Positions 50,635 through 62,566 of a stretch of DNA of 64,000 nucleotides are shown here, piece by piece. This DNA is from Morella rubra (Eukaryota > Streptophyta > Magnoliopsida > Fagales > Myricaceae), in contig CM025849.1 of NCBI GenBank assembly GCA_003952965.2, positions 3,057,356 to 3,121,355 of the forward strand, written 5' to 3'. Position numbers and translations under genes: made by a program. Each line of letters opens with the position of its first letter. The stretch's first letter is position 1. The notes under the pieces were generated by a model that was not told the DNA's origin, did no database searches, and saw only the letters and a list, made by a program, of their open reading frames with translations.

Positions 50635-50960
50635 ACTCTCTCTCTCTCTCTCTCAATTTAATAAAGGCTACCAACATTCATTAGCGCTCCAACACCCAGA
50701 AGTACGCTCACTTTCCTACATAAAATCTCTCATCCTCTTCTCCTCCGTCTTTGAGGAACTAGGAAGAAGACAAGCCTTTCCTTTGATTTCCTCGTCAGAT
50801 CTCTCTCTATCTCTCTTGTTTTTACTGGACAGAACACCACCTGCATCGCTAAAATGTCTCTTCCCTCAAAACCCTCCAACACCACTAGATAATAGAACAC
50901 CCACAATTCCTTAGGCGGCTACATATACTTGTATATATATATATATACACAGGTAGGTAA
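50635..50960 (+). promoter_or_regulatory. Putative core promoter and 5' leader of the 50961 gene
   Basis: A TC repeat lies at 50636-50654, a TATA-like ACATAAAATC at ~50718, and a CT-rich leader follows. A (TA)8-type run at 50933-50946 sits only ~15 bp before the start codon and is followed by CAGGTAGGTAA, which resembles a splice donor. The promoter call is motif-based inference. Confidence 0.4.
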
Positions 50961-51938
50961 ATGAGGTGTAAGAAGCATACCTCCGACTTTAGCAGCACCG
51001 TCGGCGTTTGCGCCTCCTGTCTTCGCGACCGACTCATTGCACTCATCGCCGCCCAGGCTCAGGCCCAGGCGCACGGTCAGACCCAAGGCCAACCGCAACA
51101 ACAGGCCCAGCTCTCTCGGGCCCATTCACGCGCTGCCGTATCGGACGATCCCAGGAAGTCGGACCCGAACCCACAGCCGCCTCCGCTGGTCTTCCCTCGC
51201 TCCGTCTCCCCCTACGTGTCTCGACGCAAATCGGACCAAGCCGAGTGGCAGCACCAAGACCGGCAGCAGCACGACCGTCAGAATCGTCGATTCTATAGCA
51301 CTCCCCAGGTGGGTCCTACGTTCGCGGCCAACACCTTTGCTACCGTCGGATCTTATGGAAAGAAGAACGGCAGGTTCTCGCTCTGGTCTAAACTGTTCAG
51401 GTCCAGATCCGAGAAATTGGAGTCTGATAATAGGGTTGCGCCCAGGGAATCCTGCGAGCCATCGTCGTCGACGTCCACTTCATCTCCCGCTTGGTTCACC
51501 ACGATCTTCTCCGGCAGCCGTAAAAAGCAATCGCAGATGTTCGTTCTCGAAGAACCGGCCTCCTCCGTAGACAGAAGACCTTGTAGGAGAGCTGATCGAG
51601 GAATGTCGCCCGCGAGGACCGGGGATTCCGAGGAGGATTGCGAGCGATCGACTTCAGTAAGCGGATACTCCTCGGAATCGCGGCGGTCGCCTGCGTTCGC
51701 TATGCGGCGGACACGGCAGGGACACTGCCGGAACGTGTCCGGCATGTCTTTTTGTTTGAGCCCGCTGGTGAGGGCGAGCCCGAACCGGCACTGGAACCAG
51801 AAAGGCTTTCCGCCGGAGCTTGCGGCATCCGGCGAGGTTAGGGTTTCGGGGAAGTCGCACCTCTCATCGGCGGCATCGTTTTGCAAGAACCGTTCGAGGA
51901 AGCTTGCGGACTTCGGAAGAGTCAGTCACAACCGCTGA
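50961..51938 (+). CDS. Plant-specific protein of unknown function, Cys-motif N terminus (325 aa)
   Basis: An intact single-exon frame, G+C-rich compared with its surroundings. Residues 3-25 (MRCKKHTSDFSST..CASCLRDRL) carry Cys3, Cys17 and Cys20, and resemble the N termini of plant families whose first lines read CxxHPS...C.xCLRERL (OCTOPUS/DUF740-like and relatives). The match is only in this short block. Then come a Gln/Ala-rich stretch (30-50), a Pro-rich part (68-82), a basic block (RFSLWSKLFRSRSEK, 138-152), a Ser-rich part with AWFTTIFSGSRKK (177-189), and a Ser/Arg-rich C terminus with SFCLSPLVRAS (263-273). No signal peptide or membrane segment. The basic blocks suggest a nuclear or plasma-membrane-peripheral protein, which is inference. 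The start is chosen because the Cys motif begins directly after it. Probably expressed. Confidence 0.8.
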   Translation: MRCKKHTSDFSSTVGVCASCLRDRLIALIAAQAQAQAHGQTQGQPQQQAQLSRAHSRAAVSDDPRKSDPNPQPPPLVFPRSVSPYVSRRKSDQAEWQHQDRQQHDRQNRRFYSTPQVGPTFAANTFATVGSYGKKNGRFSLWSKLFRSRSEKLESDNRVAPRESCEPSSSTSTSSPAWFTTIFSGSRKKQSQMFVLEEPASSVDRRPCRRADRGMSPARTGDSEEDCERSTSVSGYSSESRRSPAFAMRRTRQGHCRNVSGMSFCLSPLVRASPNRHWNQKGFPPELAASGEVRVSGKSHLSSAASFCKNRSRKLADFGRVSHNR

Positions 51939-52209
51939 TCCCATTGACCGTTGACATTGCCCTCCCTGTTGATGTGATATCTCTAAAAGTACGGTTTTGC
52001 CCCTATTCCTCTACATTTGTAGTTTTTTCTTTCTTTTCTTTTTTAATTTTTGTATGCCAAATTATAAAGCGACTGAGAGGGAGAAAAAAGAAAAAGAAAA
52101 AGGGGGGGTTGGGAAAAACATGTGTGTCGTTTTTATACGAATGTTGGCTTTCGCAAACAGAATTATAATTTTTTTCTGTGAATATGCGATTCACACAATT
52201 CAATTTTAG

Positions 52210-55200
52210 TGTGCTTTTCTTTTCTTTCTTTTTTTTTTTTATTCTTTTTGGCGAAATTACGTTATCGTCCTCTCTATTAACTGTTTAGGTTCGAGAACTT
52301 ATTGGGTAGTTTTCAGGATACACAGTGGGTGATGTTCCTTTTCCCCCACTTAGAATAGTAGTAGGAGGACTTAAAGCAAATGGGTGGGCCTGGCAGCCAG
52401 TCGGGTGAAAATGGATCGGAAACGTAGGTGGTGGGGGCCATGCGTAGAATTAAAAAAATGAGGTGGCATCTCCTCCTTTCATCGTGCGTAGTAGTGGGTG
52501 TCCACTAATTTAATCGTGACCTACACCGGAGGGAATCACGCCCTTTCTGACTCACTCTCTCACCTCGGCGCCTGTCTGAACATTAATTCGGGCGACGGAT
52601 CAACTGCGATCCAGTGTCGCACACAGGATTTTAATGCCGTCTCTGCGTTTTGAGAGATATAGATCACTCACTCAGGATGCTGTTAGTATTGGAGTTGACG
52701 TCGTTGTTCATGTGCCTGAGTGTCAGAAATCTATGGATCCATCCCGTTCTTGTGCAGGTGGGACCCAACGTAGTGGACGTGACGAAAATCCTCTTTATTA
52801 ACGGTCAGGAAAAGTGGGGTCAAACGATCTTCGGGGGAAAGAAAAGGTTGCTCTGGGTAGGTCTGCGATTTAAAGGAAGATTTACAGCTTCCTAGGGAAT
52901 AGGATTGTGTACGGTCAATGTCCTTTAACTCATTTAGGTTCTATTCCACTCTCTTTTACTTTTTTTTCTTTTTCTTCTTTTTTTTTTTTTTCCATTTTTG
53001 GTAGTTCCCTTTTTCTTTTTTTTCTAGCATTTTGTTTGATTTAAACGCTTGGGTTTTGAAACTTTCTTGGCTTTCATGTCTTGGGGGATGACCAATATCT
53101 CCAAAATTTGTGGCATTTGAATTTGACCTATTTGAACTTGGCCTTTGAAATTTCTTGCATAGGAGAATGTAATTTGTTAATCACCCACATTGAATGTTAT
53201 TTTAACACCCTTTAAATTGTTTTTGACCTTTTGCTTTTTTTCTTTTTGTGTTATTTATTGGCTTTTTGAATGGGTTTGATATACACTTGGGGATACTATC
53301 CAATTTTAGGAGGACCGTATTGAAAATTTGAAAGCAAATTTTGGGTTGGTAGCACTATTTTTGTTTTTTCAAATGAGGACCAACAAGAAGCATTTAATGA
53401 TTCGGCTAATTTTTCGGCTGGCGAGATGTGTGATAAACAAGTTGGTCAAAGTGAATAATGCTGCTTTTATAAGTTTTGACCCACTTATAAATCATTTGAA
53501 CCATAGCTCACTGAAGTACATGTCGAGGTCGTCCCTAATAGATTGGGTACCAATTGTGTACTGTGGTTGAATTTTGTACCGTACCAAGCATTATAGAGAA
53601 ATGCGGTTAAATTTTGGGTACACCAATATTTACAATGCGTATAGTTTTAAAATTTTAGTAAAATTTTGTATTGGTGTTAAAAAAGAGTATATTGAAATTG
53701 GTGAATGAGTGACGAAAGTAAAAATAAAATTTTGAAGTGTATTTAATAAAATAAAAATTTTTATACAATTTTGTTAAAATTTTGACTTGCCAAACCATTG
53801 TTAATGTTGAGGAGAAAAACATCGTCACTTCGGTACCTATTTTAGTAACATTGGAGTATAGTTACCTGTTAATTTAGAAGATCCTTGAGAACTTCAATGA
53901 AAGGTTCCTTGGAATGGGTCTGTCGTTTTGATGTTAAGTTCCCACTTATCAAAGCCATATCAAGAAGTGTCCAAAATTGACTTAATCAAGAGCTGTGGGA
54001 CACGAGACATGAACTTGTGGCTCTTATAAAAATAGCTAACTAATGTGGAGAAAGTATCAAGGCAATATAAGAAAGTATCTAGAATGGACTTAATCCACAT
54101 CCAATGGACTCACTAGAATCTGCTTATGTATGTGGGTGGAGAGAGAGAGAGAAGAGGGTTTGGTTGAAAGACAAGCCAAATCTTAACAACCCATTGGCAA
54201 AACATGTTTGGATTTAAAGTGAATTCTAGGACAATAAGTGCAACAAACATCTTTAGAAAATCTAAAAGGCTGTTTCTTGATTGGGGTTGTCTTTATTTGA
54301 GTGCGGAGTTAAGCTAGGCTTGTCGGTTGCTAACCCCACTGCTTTTAGGCATTGCTTAGACAAGTTTGCTTCAATCGGTGGCAAAATCTTTTGTCAGAGG
54401 TTTAGGTGAATGGAGGGTGGTTAGGCACAATTTTTCCCCTCGGCTGCAGGTTAAAATAATTATTAGCAACCTTTTTCAAGCACTTTGGGACTCCCAACTC
54501 ACGGGCCGTAGGATATATCTATTTTTCTATTCCAGGAAATATATAACTAATATTTTCTTATATATATATATTCCTTTATTCTCTAGTTTTTGTTCTTTCC
54601 CAGGACAATGTTCTACAAATTTAAATAGCAGAATTTATAGTACAAGTAACCTTATGGGGGACATTTTCAAGCAATGTATGTTAGTTTTTGTAAACAATGT
54701 GGTCAAATAAGGGAGCTGGTGGCAAGTTAGGCATTGCAGCATATCTAAATGAATTCAAACAATGGCCAAAGTAACAATTTTTGCACTTTCTTTAACTTGT
54801 AATGTCTGGAACAAGCTTTACTTTAACGTGGCAAACTAGTTAACTGACTAGGTTTTTTTTATAAGATATATTTATTTCTTATTAATTTCAACTTTTACTT
54901 AAAGAGGTTCTTATATTTTGAATATATTTTCTTATAATATATTCATGGAGAAATTAAAATTCCCTTTATATTTCTATCTTCTTCTTTTTTTAAAAAAAAA
55001 AAAAGATATAATTATACAAAGTAATGCTAAAGTCAACTGGAAAACTTAAATCATTCAAAATTAAGAAATCCTTTGAATAATAGGATTAAAAAACTATGTT
55101 GCTTTTGGTAGCCGCTACTAATCCATGTTAGTGTGTTAGATGTTTATGTATTGTACAAATTTAAGATAATTTTAAATATGACTTACTTAAATAAAATTAA

Positions 55201-55319
55201 TTTAATTAATTTAATATTCCCACTTTACAAATCTGACGTGTATTGTTAATTTCTCCAAGTTGTGACTAAGCAACAGTTGTGAAATAGATGGAAGTTGTTG
55301 TATATTATATCAAATTATA
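52210..55319. other. Intergenic, no gene recognised
   Basis: A+T-rich with T-runs near 52970 and 54880. The open frames at 52650-52895 and 54366-54710 have no recognisable domain. Confidence 0.5.
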
Positions 55320-55650
55320 TGGGGGCTAATGTTAAGGAGTTAGTATGGGCGATCAAGACTTGGGGTCTAGGGATATGTTCTTCTTGAAGTTTCAGGTTCA
55401 AATCCTTCCAAGTAATTTAGGAGCTTCACGGCCTAGGGTTTGCTATGACGTTGAACCAACTCGTGTAGATACTGGGTTACCCAACAAATTTGTTAATTTT
55501 TTTTAGGTGACAAGAGAAATCTAGGCATCTATTCACGTGCACTGAGTTCGGACGAACCTGACCTAATATACGCATGAATTAAGTTTAACGCCAAGGCAAA
55601 TCACAAACTGTGCAACCCTCCCAAATTTGCTAATTTTGTAGACAGAAAGA
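55320..55650 (+). mobile_element. Possible tRNA-derived SINE
   Basis: GGTTCAAATCC at ~55407 matches the pol III B-box consensus, and a weak A-box-like TTAGTATGGGCG lies ~65 bp upstream. The region downstream (CTGGGTTACCC, then a T-run) is SINE-like. No clear target duplication was found. Confidence 0.4.
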
Positions 55651-57930
55651 GGTATTTTTTTTTTAAGGAAGGGCTGCACTGCACATTCACATATTTGTTA
55701 AGTTGAAAAATATGCGAGAACGCAATCACTGCACAATAAATAAATAAAAATTATTTTCCTTGACCTAATTTGTTTAATTAGCAACTTTCCCTTTCGTTCT
55801 TATCCTCTCAAAATACATATATGACAAACAATGAAGTCAAGATTTTATTAATTACATGCATTCGTCTCTGGGCCCTACTTTGGATGAAAATTTTACCTTT
55901 TTTTTTTTCTTTTTTTCTTTTGCACATCTCGACAATAAAAAGCAAAAAAATATAATCCTTACTTTTCGCAACCAATCTAAGAACCAGTTGTTTGTTGCAG
56001 ATAAAAGGGATGTGATTGAGAAAGGACTGCGTCAATCATGGAAGTTGGGAAAGACGGAGGCAGCTAATTTAATTAAGGATTTGCTATATAATTCAACATC
56101 AAATTCTTCTGATCAAAGTGGGGGTAGATATGGGTGTCAACAAAGACGGTGGTGGTTAGTGATAAGATGTAATTAATGGCTCAAATAAAAACTATACCTT
56201 CCACTGAGCAACCTCCAACCATTCACTTAGATATCATCATTTGAATTTCCTATTTTAATTGATTAGACTTGGCGAAATGAATGCATGGTAGAGTAGCATA
56301 TTATCTTGGATAATTTTCTTCTTATACTGTCTTCTTTCTACTTTTTGAATATTAATCCGTATTTGGATGTACATGAATTTTTTCTACCACTATTTTTTCC
56401 AAATTCAACAACTTTTTCCTAATTCTCAATAGAAACTACACTACCTTCTTAAAAAAAAAAAAAAAATTCTCATCCAAACATGGGCTAAAAAAATGAGTGA
56501 TCGAGTCTGGTCACTCGTAACTAGGTTCTCTTGTAACCAAATTTTCGTATATCCTGATATTTTTCCGAAGTGTTAAAGACGAAAGGAAAGAAAAATCATG
56601 GACCGACTCAGTCTCTCTTTGATTAGACTGCAAGGTTTATCTATTATTGTAATAATGCTGCATTATTGGTCTGCAAATAACATCATTGTAATAAAAGGCC
56701 AAAGAGGAATCAGTACCACAGGGTAAAGGTGCATGGGAAGTTATCAGGGTCTATACATTTGTGTGTCACAAGGAAAGGAAAATCATTTGCTTGCTTTTGT
56801 AAGCATTTTAAGAGTTCTTTATTCCTTTGCTTTGTTCATCATAAATAGTACTGGACAAACCATCTTTGGCTAACAGCATAAATTTGGGTGATACGACCTT
56901 CAAAAAGTATTTTGATCGTATCAAATGGCCACAGATCATCTCTAATGAAGACTTTCTCCACTGGAATCAAGTGGTGAATATCCTTTTCTGAAATCATATA
57001 GTCCAAATGAAATATTAGGAAATATCAAGTAGTCCAAATGATGCGAAGAAATGTTCTTAATTCTTGTTTGGCAATTTTCATAAATAATAGCAGGATCCCA
57101 GAACTTACATTTATTTATTTATCTCCTATCATTTCCTTTTTGAGTTTTATATAAACTTTGCTCAGCCCATGCTAAAATTACAAGAACCTCCTTTTCCCAA
57201 GGAGTTCAAAACTTGTAGCTTTTATGTCAACGAAACCTAAATGTCAACCCCTCCTGAAAATGCTAACACTTGATCCTTCCCTTGGCAATTCCATAACGAT
57301 TCAAACAAAACAAAAAGCTTTAGATTCTATAAACAAGAGGGCTGGAAGTTATCTCTAAGAAGGAAGTACATGCTCTATAGCTCGAGGGAAAATCTATTAG
57401 CAACTGGACTCATCTTTTTCCTGAGGAATCCAATACACGGGTCATGCGCTCATATGAAAGCATGAAATTGGGTGTGATTTGACTAAGGTCAGGACTGCAA
57501 GTTCAGAACAAGATTTTACATCCACTCTACTTTCCTTGACAGCAAGAGGGAAACATAGAAGTGTTTGTGGGATAGAGACTTACTTGAAGTTGCTTCGGCA
57601 TGCGTCAGATTCAGATCCCATCAAAACCATTTGTGTCATTTTCATTCTCCCACTAACTTACAATACTGTGACCCAGAAAAAGAAACTGTAGAATGACCTG
57701 GACTATTTCAGTATCCATCCATAAAAAAAGGAAATTATTCCAGTTCTATCGATCTCCTGAACTCCAATTATGCAAATAAAATAGCCATCACCACTTATGC
57801 AAATAAAATAGCCATGACCTGTATACATTTTCCTGACCATAGAGAATAACTACTTCTTGTGAACAATATGGTTTAATGTGAGGCTCGCACCAGTTGCAGC
57901 AGAGGACAATTTAGCAAAGATCACTCCGAA
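55651..57930. other. Intergenic, no gene recognised
   Basis: A+T-rich. No supported coding sequence. Confidence 0.5.
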
Positions 57931-57961
57931 TATTCAACTTCGTGACAGTATTGTGAATCCC

Positions 57962-59046
57962 TCAACATGAAGAAACGTTATGAGATTCGCTAACATCATT
58001 CTGTGTTTTCCTTGCCTTCAAATCATCAAGATAATTCTGGTAAATATATGATATGAAACCCCAAATAGCCAAAAGCATGGCAATTACTTTGACACCATTC
58101 ATCTTGTCATGAAAAACAATCACTGCGGCAATAGGAGTAACAGCAAGAGAGACAGTACTGATGACATTGGAGAAGAGAGATGACACCATAAATATCAAGC
58201 CCACAACTCCAACGGCACAAATCTGCCAAGCTACAGCTGTCCAGACCAAAGTCATTACATAAGAAACTCGTCCTGTACCAAAAGTGACCATTTCCGAGTG
58301 CAAACTCTTCCATTCTCCACTTGCTAAAAGGCCCACAGTAGAAACACAAGAGGCAACAAGTGATGTATAAATTTGCATTTCCAAAACTACAGAAAATGTT
58401 TCCCTTTTTATAACCTTTTGGAAGCAAAGTTGCATCAGGGAAAGCAAAAGAGAGTAAAGTGCAGAAGCTCCAAGGGTACACAGGAAGCCAACGATATATT
58501 TCGATTTTGAAACTCCTGATGGTCCTTCAGAGTCATCATTGACTGCAATCAAGGAAGCAGAAAATGATAGGATAAACACAGAGTTAAGAATCAATGCGGT
58601 GAACTTCTGAGAATTGATGAAGTAAGAGAAAACTGCATTAAATGCCAATTGCGTTGCACATATGAGTGAGTAAGTAGAGGCAGAAAGGTACAATAGTCCA
58701 ACAGAATACATCATATTGTCACCAGCTATGACCACTCCAAGAGAGAAGTAGATCAAGATAAGAATTTTTATAGAAGGTGGGGCCAAGGATGTTGGAGGCT
58801 CCTGAGAGGAAGAAATAAGGAAGAGTGGGATTAAAAGGATTGGGAAGCCAAGAGTTTGGACAAGAGTAGCCATCCATTTACTATTTCCACCCTGGTCATA
58901 ATAAAATCTCCCAAGAAGTACAGCAGCAGACTGGCCAATAACGAGAAAGAAAATGTTTAGGGCCACCAAAAACCACCATTGACACTTGTTATGCTCTCTC
59001 AAATGATTAGTCAAACTTCCATCTATGATCATTTGTTCTTGATAAT
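57962..59046 (-). CDS. Purine permease (PUP family), main exon
   Basis: A continuous frame (356 codons from MIIDGSLTNH at 59032; exon begins at 59046 after a TTGCAG acceptor) encodes a plant purine permease of the drug/metabolite transporter superfamily. About ten membrane segments can be read, from WWFLVALNIFFLVIGQSAAV to VIAMLLAIWGFISYIYQ. Family wording is clear: LLGRFYYDQGGNSKWMATLV, GDNMMYSVGLLYLSASTYS, LICATQLAFNAVFSYFINSQ. Members move cytokinins, adenine and related bases, or alkaloids, across plasma or vacuolar membranes with protons. The PUP10/PUP21-like subgroup is my best guess. The frame appears intact and the hydrophilic C tail (LKARKTQND) is typical. The true start is probably in a short upstream exon. 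Confidence 0.92.
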
Positions 59047-59590
59047 CTGCAATTGGAAGTCAAAAACAGATTTAGTAGCTTCATAATTAAAGAAACATAT
59101 GGACCTCATCAATTACTGCAAAAAGTTAGAACTTAGAAAGTATTTAAACCTTAAGGGATCAATCCTCAAACAGCAAACAAAGTATTGCAACATTTGTTTA
59201 CAGAAACTTTACAACTTCAAGTTTCTAATAAACCAGGTACAACAGAAAAACCACCATACACAGAAGTAATTAGTTGCTTTATTGGCATGCAGAAGATCTG
59301 CATCAAGGTCTAGAAAGTGCACATAGCAAGATCAGATACATTGTTCTGAGGATAAAGGATCTAATGTCTAATATGTAAGAGGCTCCTTTACTTGAAAATT
59401 GTGGTGTATCTGTTCGGCTGATATTTCTTTGACAAGGAGTACATTAACATTGGGAAGGGTAAAAATCTGAGGGATCTAATATCTAATGCAAAATATGCCC
59501 CTTTACTTGAGATTCCAAGCGCATCTATTCCTTGATATTTCTCCAGCAAACATTCCTAGACATAGCTACTGGTAGAAATCGTTTCAGAAT

Positions 59591-59609
59591 CCCCCCCCCC
59601 CCCCCCCCC
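59591..59609. repeat. Poly-C tract, 19 bp
   Basis: An uninterrupted run of C in the probable intron or leader of the purine permease. Confidence 0.98.
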
Positions 59610-59646
59610 TACACCCCACCCTTCTCTTTTCTAACATAATTTATAC

Positions 59647-59674
59647 CAGATGTCTTCTTTATAAGTTGCCCCAT
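59647..59674 (-). CDS. Candidate first exon of the purine permease
   Basis: PUP genes commonly have a tiny first coding exon. On the minus strand ATG at 59674 opens MGQLIKKTS plus one base and meets GTATAAAT as donor. Joined to the acceptor at 59046, the frame is kept (a split Asp codon, then YQEQMIID). Intron ~600 bp. The peptide itself is not diagnostic, so this is a weak prediction. Confidence 0.3.
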
Positions 59675-60351
59675 GCAATCATCTACCAGATTGACCGCCC
59701 AGAATAATGCTACAGGAAAGTATCCCAGAGCAAAATGATAACTTAGCCAAAGTACACAATTCCAAAGACAGCAAAGAAGCCTTTTCGATCCTTATTGTTT
59801 CAATCAAACTTATTTTGTCTCCAAAAATCATGGATAAGAGGTGAAAAAAAAACAACAAAATGGTTCCAAACAACCTAGTAAAAACTGGAACGTTTACTTA
59901 GGCGTTCTTGTGCTCATTCTTATATCGTTACAAAGATGCAAAATTTCTCTAGTTCAGGGAAGTGGGAAGACACTGTAAGCCTCGATTTGATAGGATAGAA
60001 AATATACACACAATCAATGCTCTCTGAAAATTGTAAAACACACAAAAACGAACTACCATATGATGTGATATAATTTGATATTGCCTCCTTCAATCTAAAA
60101 CATGGAAAACTATAGAAGCAGCTATCGAGGTTTTACTTTTAGTTCTATTGCCTAAGCGAAAGCAAGGAGCGTAAGACAAGTTGAAAATGCAAAACACCAC
60201 GTCGAATCAGTTATTATATTCCTGAGAGAAAGAGAGTCCGAAAAACTGAATATTTAACGGTTGCAAATACTAGATGTTGTTCATTGTTATGATTTTCATG
60301 GTTCCAGAACTAAAGAGTCATACTCGCAAATAATGAAACTGGAGCCTGCTC

Positions 60352-60861
60352 ACGAAGCTACAGTATCTGATTTCGTGGATACCAAAATATTTGAAACATC
60401 ATTTTCTGTTACTCCTCAAGTTTTTCCCAACAACCAAACAGAGGATTGCATATTGATTGCTACGGATTACAGAAACATATACAGTAGAATAAATGAAATC
60501 TACAATTTATTTCTCTTCCAATAATTAAAAATTTGAAAACTTCCTTAACACTGCTTAAGGAACTAAAAAATGAATCTATGCGAGACACAGAGCGAAGAGA
60601 GAGACCTGGCATGGTCTTAAGAAACACTGGAATTGAAGGAAGACTTTCGCCCGTCAAAGCTAACAATTATGAACAAAATTAGAGAACTAAGGTTTTATGA
60701 GGATATTGGATAGCATAAATTTCACGCGGTTTCCTTCTTTCTCCACTTCTTTGAGTAATACCCAAAATGATCCTCAAGGACAGTCAGTCAAGTGGGAAAT
60801 GATGGAAATGGCTTGGCTCATCTTCTTGCTTGGGTGGATCGCCCATCATTCTCTCTTTGAC
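60352..60861. repeat. Local direct duplication C, copy 1
   Basis: It matches 62247-62566 and then 63820-64000 in the same order, starting at CGAAGCTACAG. No protein domain is recognised in it. It lies upstream of the purine permease (minus strand) and could be part of its distal promoter, which is inference. Confidence 0.88.
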
Positions 60862-61785
60862 CCCATAGACTTATCTGTTATTCCCTGCTCTATTTCTGCG
60901 GTAGACTTTCAACAAAGAGATTTGCTTAGAATAAAAAAGTGGGAAATGGCGGACCCAGGAGGAGAACAAACAAAAGGGGTGCGCAAAGATGGGGAGAGCG
61001 CGAAATGGCAGCTGGAAAGGCCTTTTTAGTTTTATTCTTTTTTTTAAAAAAAAATACTTTTTTTTCATATATATTTTTAAAAATATATTTTTTAAACCTT
61101 TTTTAAAATACTCATTAATTTTTTTAAAAAAAATTATTTTAGTCACTTAGATTTAGTCATTATCTTTTTAGTCAATTAAAAATTTAGCCCTTAGTGAATT
61201 AAGTCACCAAAAGTGATTCCATTAGGAAGATTTTACAAAAAATTTGTTATATAAATATAAATATTTTTTTAAAAAAAAAAACTAAATATCTTTCTTTTTT
61301 TGGTTTTATTTTTTTAAAAAAATTTGAGTCTTAGGGTTTTTTTTTCAAGCTTTCATTTAATTTACAAATTTTAAATTTGTGTTTATTTTAAAAACACTTT
61401 TACGCTATAATTAGGCAGAACAAATTTCCCGTTAAATCTCTCTAACAAATTTGATGACCTAATTTATAAGGATCAAATCTAAGTGACAACAAAAAAGATT
61501 TTTTTCGAAAGACAGGGAACTTTTTAAAATCAACCTAAAATCTAGTAAGTGAAAATATAATTTTCATTATCTTTTTAACTGGGTGTTTTTTTCTCTTCCC
61601 AATAGCTAATAAGTTACTTAAAGAACCCACATGACAAAACTTCCATTGATCTTCTAAAAATGACAGAAAAAAAAAGGAAAAAGAAAACAGAAACAAGGGT
61701 AGTTTGTAATTTTGCGTATGGTTTACCACTTTACCTCAGTTGCCTATAAAAACCTGCAAAAGTTGTCCAAGTTACCAATATAAGC
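60862..61785. other. Very A+T-rich intergenic
   Basis: Runs of A and T with AT-only inverted repeats at 61035-61140. No gene. Confidence 0.55.
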
Positions 61786-61789
61786 TCCT

Positions 61790-62230
61790 TTTATACCATG
61801 CAGAAACCAGAACTCACCTAGCATTTGCCGTCCCAAAGATTGTGCTGGATTGGGACTTCACCATCTTTTTTTGGAGTGTTCTATCAGCTCCCACTTGTGG
61901 AGGTCGGGTCCATGGCCGTTTGATACTGAAGCCTTTCAGGGTGTCCCCATCCACAATTAGATTTAAATTCTTTCTTAATCGTCATAATCTTCCCCGTGAG
62001 GCGCAGGAGGAGTGGAATCAGACGATGCTTGCCATTACTGTTACTGTTGACGCTATCTGGAATTACCCGCAACAAGATGGTTAATGAGGGGGAAAAGCTT
62101 GAATTTAGAGGAGCTTGTGCGTTCTATTCAGCGGAGATAATGATGCTCATTGTGCGGCTTGGAATCCCAGGGAGTCTTCTGCCCTTCGGTCCTGGGTTCC
62201 TCCCTTGCAAGGAGCTTTCAAAATAAATTT
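61790..62230 (+). pseudogene. LINE ORF2 relic (zf-RVT domain to RNase H linker)
   Basis: One frame reads HHLFLECSISSHLWRSGPWP, the zinc-binding RVT signature HLFxxC...LW. Further on, another frame reads WNQTMLAITVTVDAIW, then RNKMVNEG one frame over, the usual linker before RNase H. At least two frame changes. It is a short dead fragment between the two copies of duplication C. Confidence 0.6.
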
Positions 62231-62246
62231 TCATGCTGCTGTGTGT

Positions 62247-62566
62247 CGAAGCTACAGTTTCTGATTTCGTGGATGCCAAAATATTTGAAACATCATTTTC
62301 TGTTACTCCTCAAATTTTTCCCCAACAACCAAACAGAGGATTGCATATTGATTGCTACGCATTACAGAAAACATATATAGTAGAATAAATGAAATCTACA
62401 ATTTATTTCTCTTCCAATGATTAAAAATTTGAAAACTTCCTTAAAAATGGTTAAGGAACTAAAAAATGAACCTATGTGAGACACAGAGCAAAGAGAGAGA
62501 CCTGGCATGGGGTTAAGAAACACTGGAATTGAAGGAAGACTTTCGCCCATCAAAGCTAATGAACAA
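62247..62566. repeat. Local direct duplication C, copy 2, left part
   Basis: The same as 60352-60671 with about 5% differences. It is interrupted at 62567 by the TG...CA insertion and resumes at 63820. Confidence 0.88.

Noticed and set aside
51008-51886. Several overlapping frames inside the 50961 gene
   Set aside because: Shadow frames caused by its high G+C content.
52650-52895. 81-codon plus frame downstream of the 50961 gene
   Set aside because: No domain or initiation context; probably chance.
55400-55470. tRNA gene
   Set aside because: Only the B-box is good. No acceptor stem or anticodon arm can be drawn, so a SINE is the better reading.
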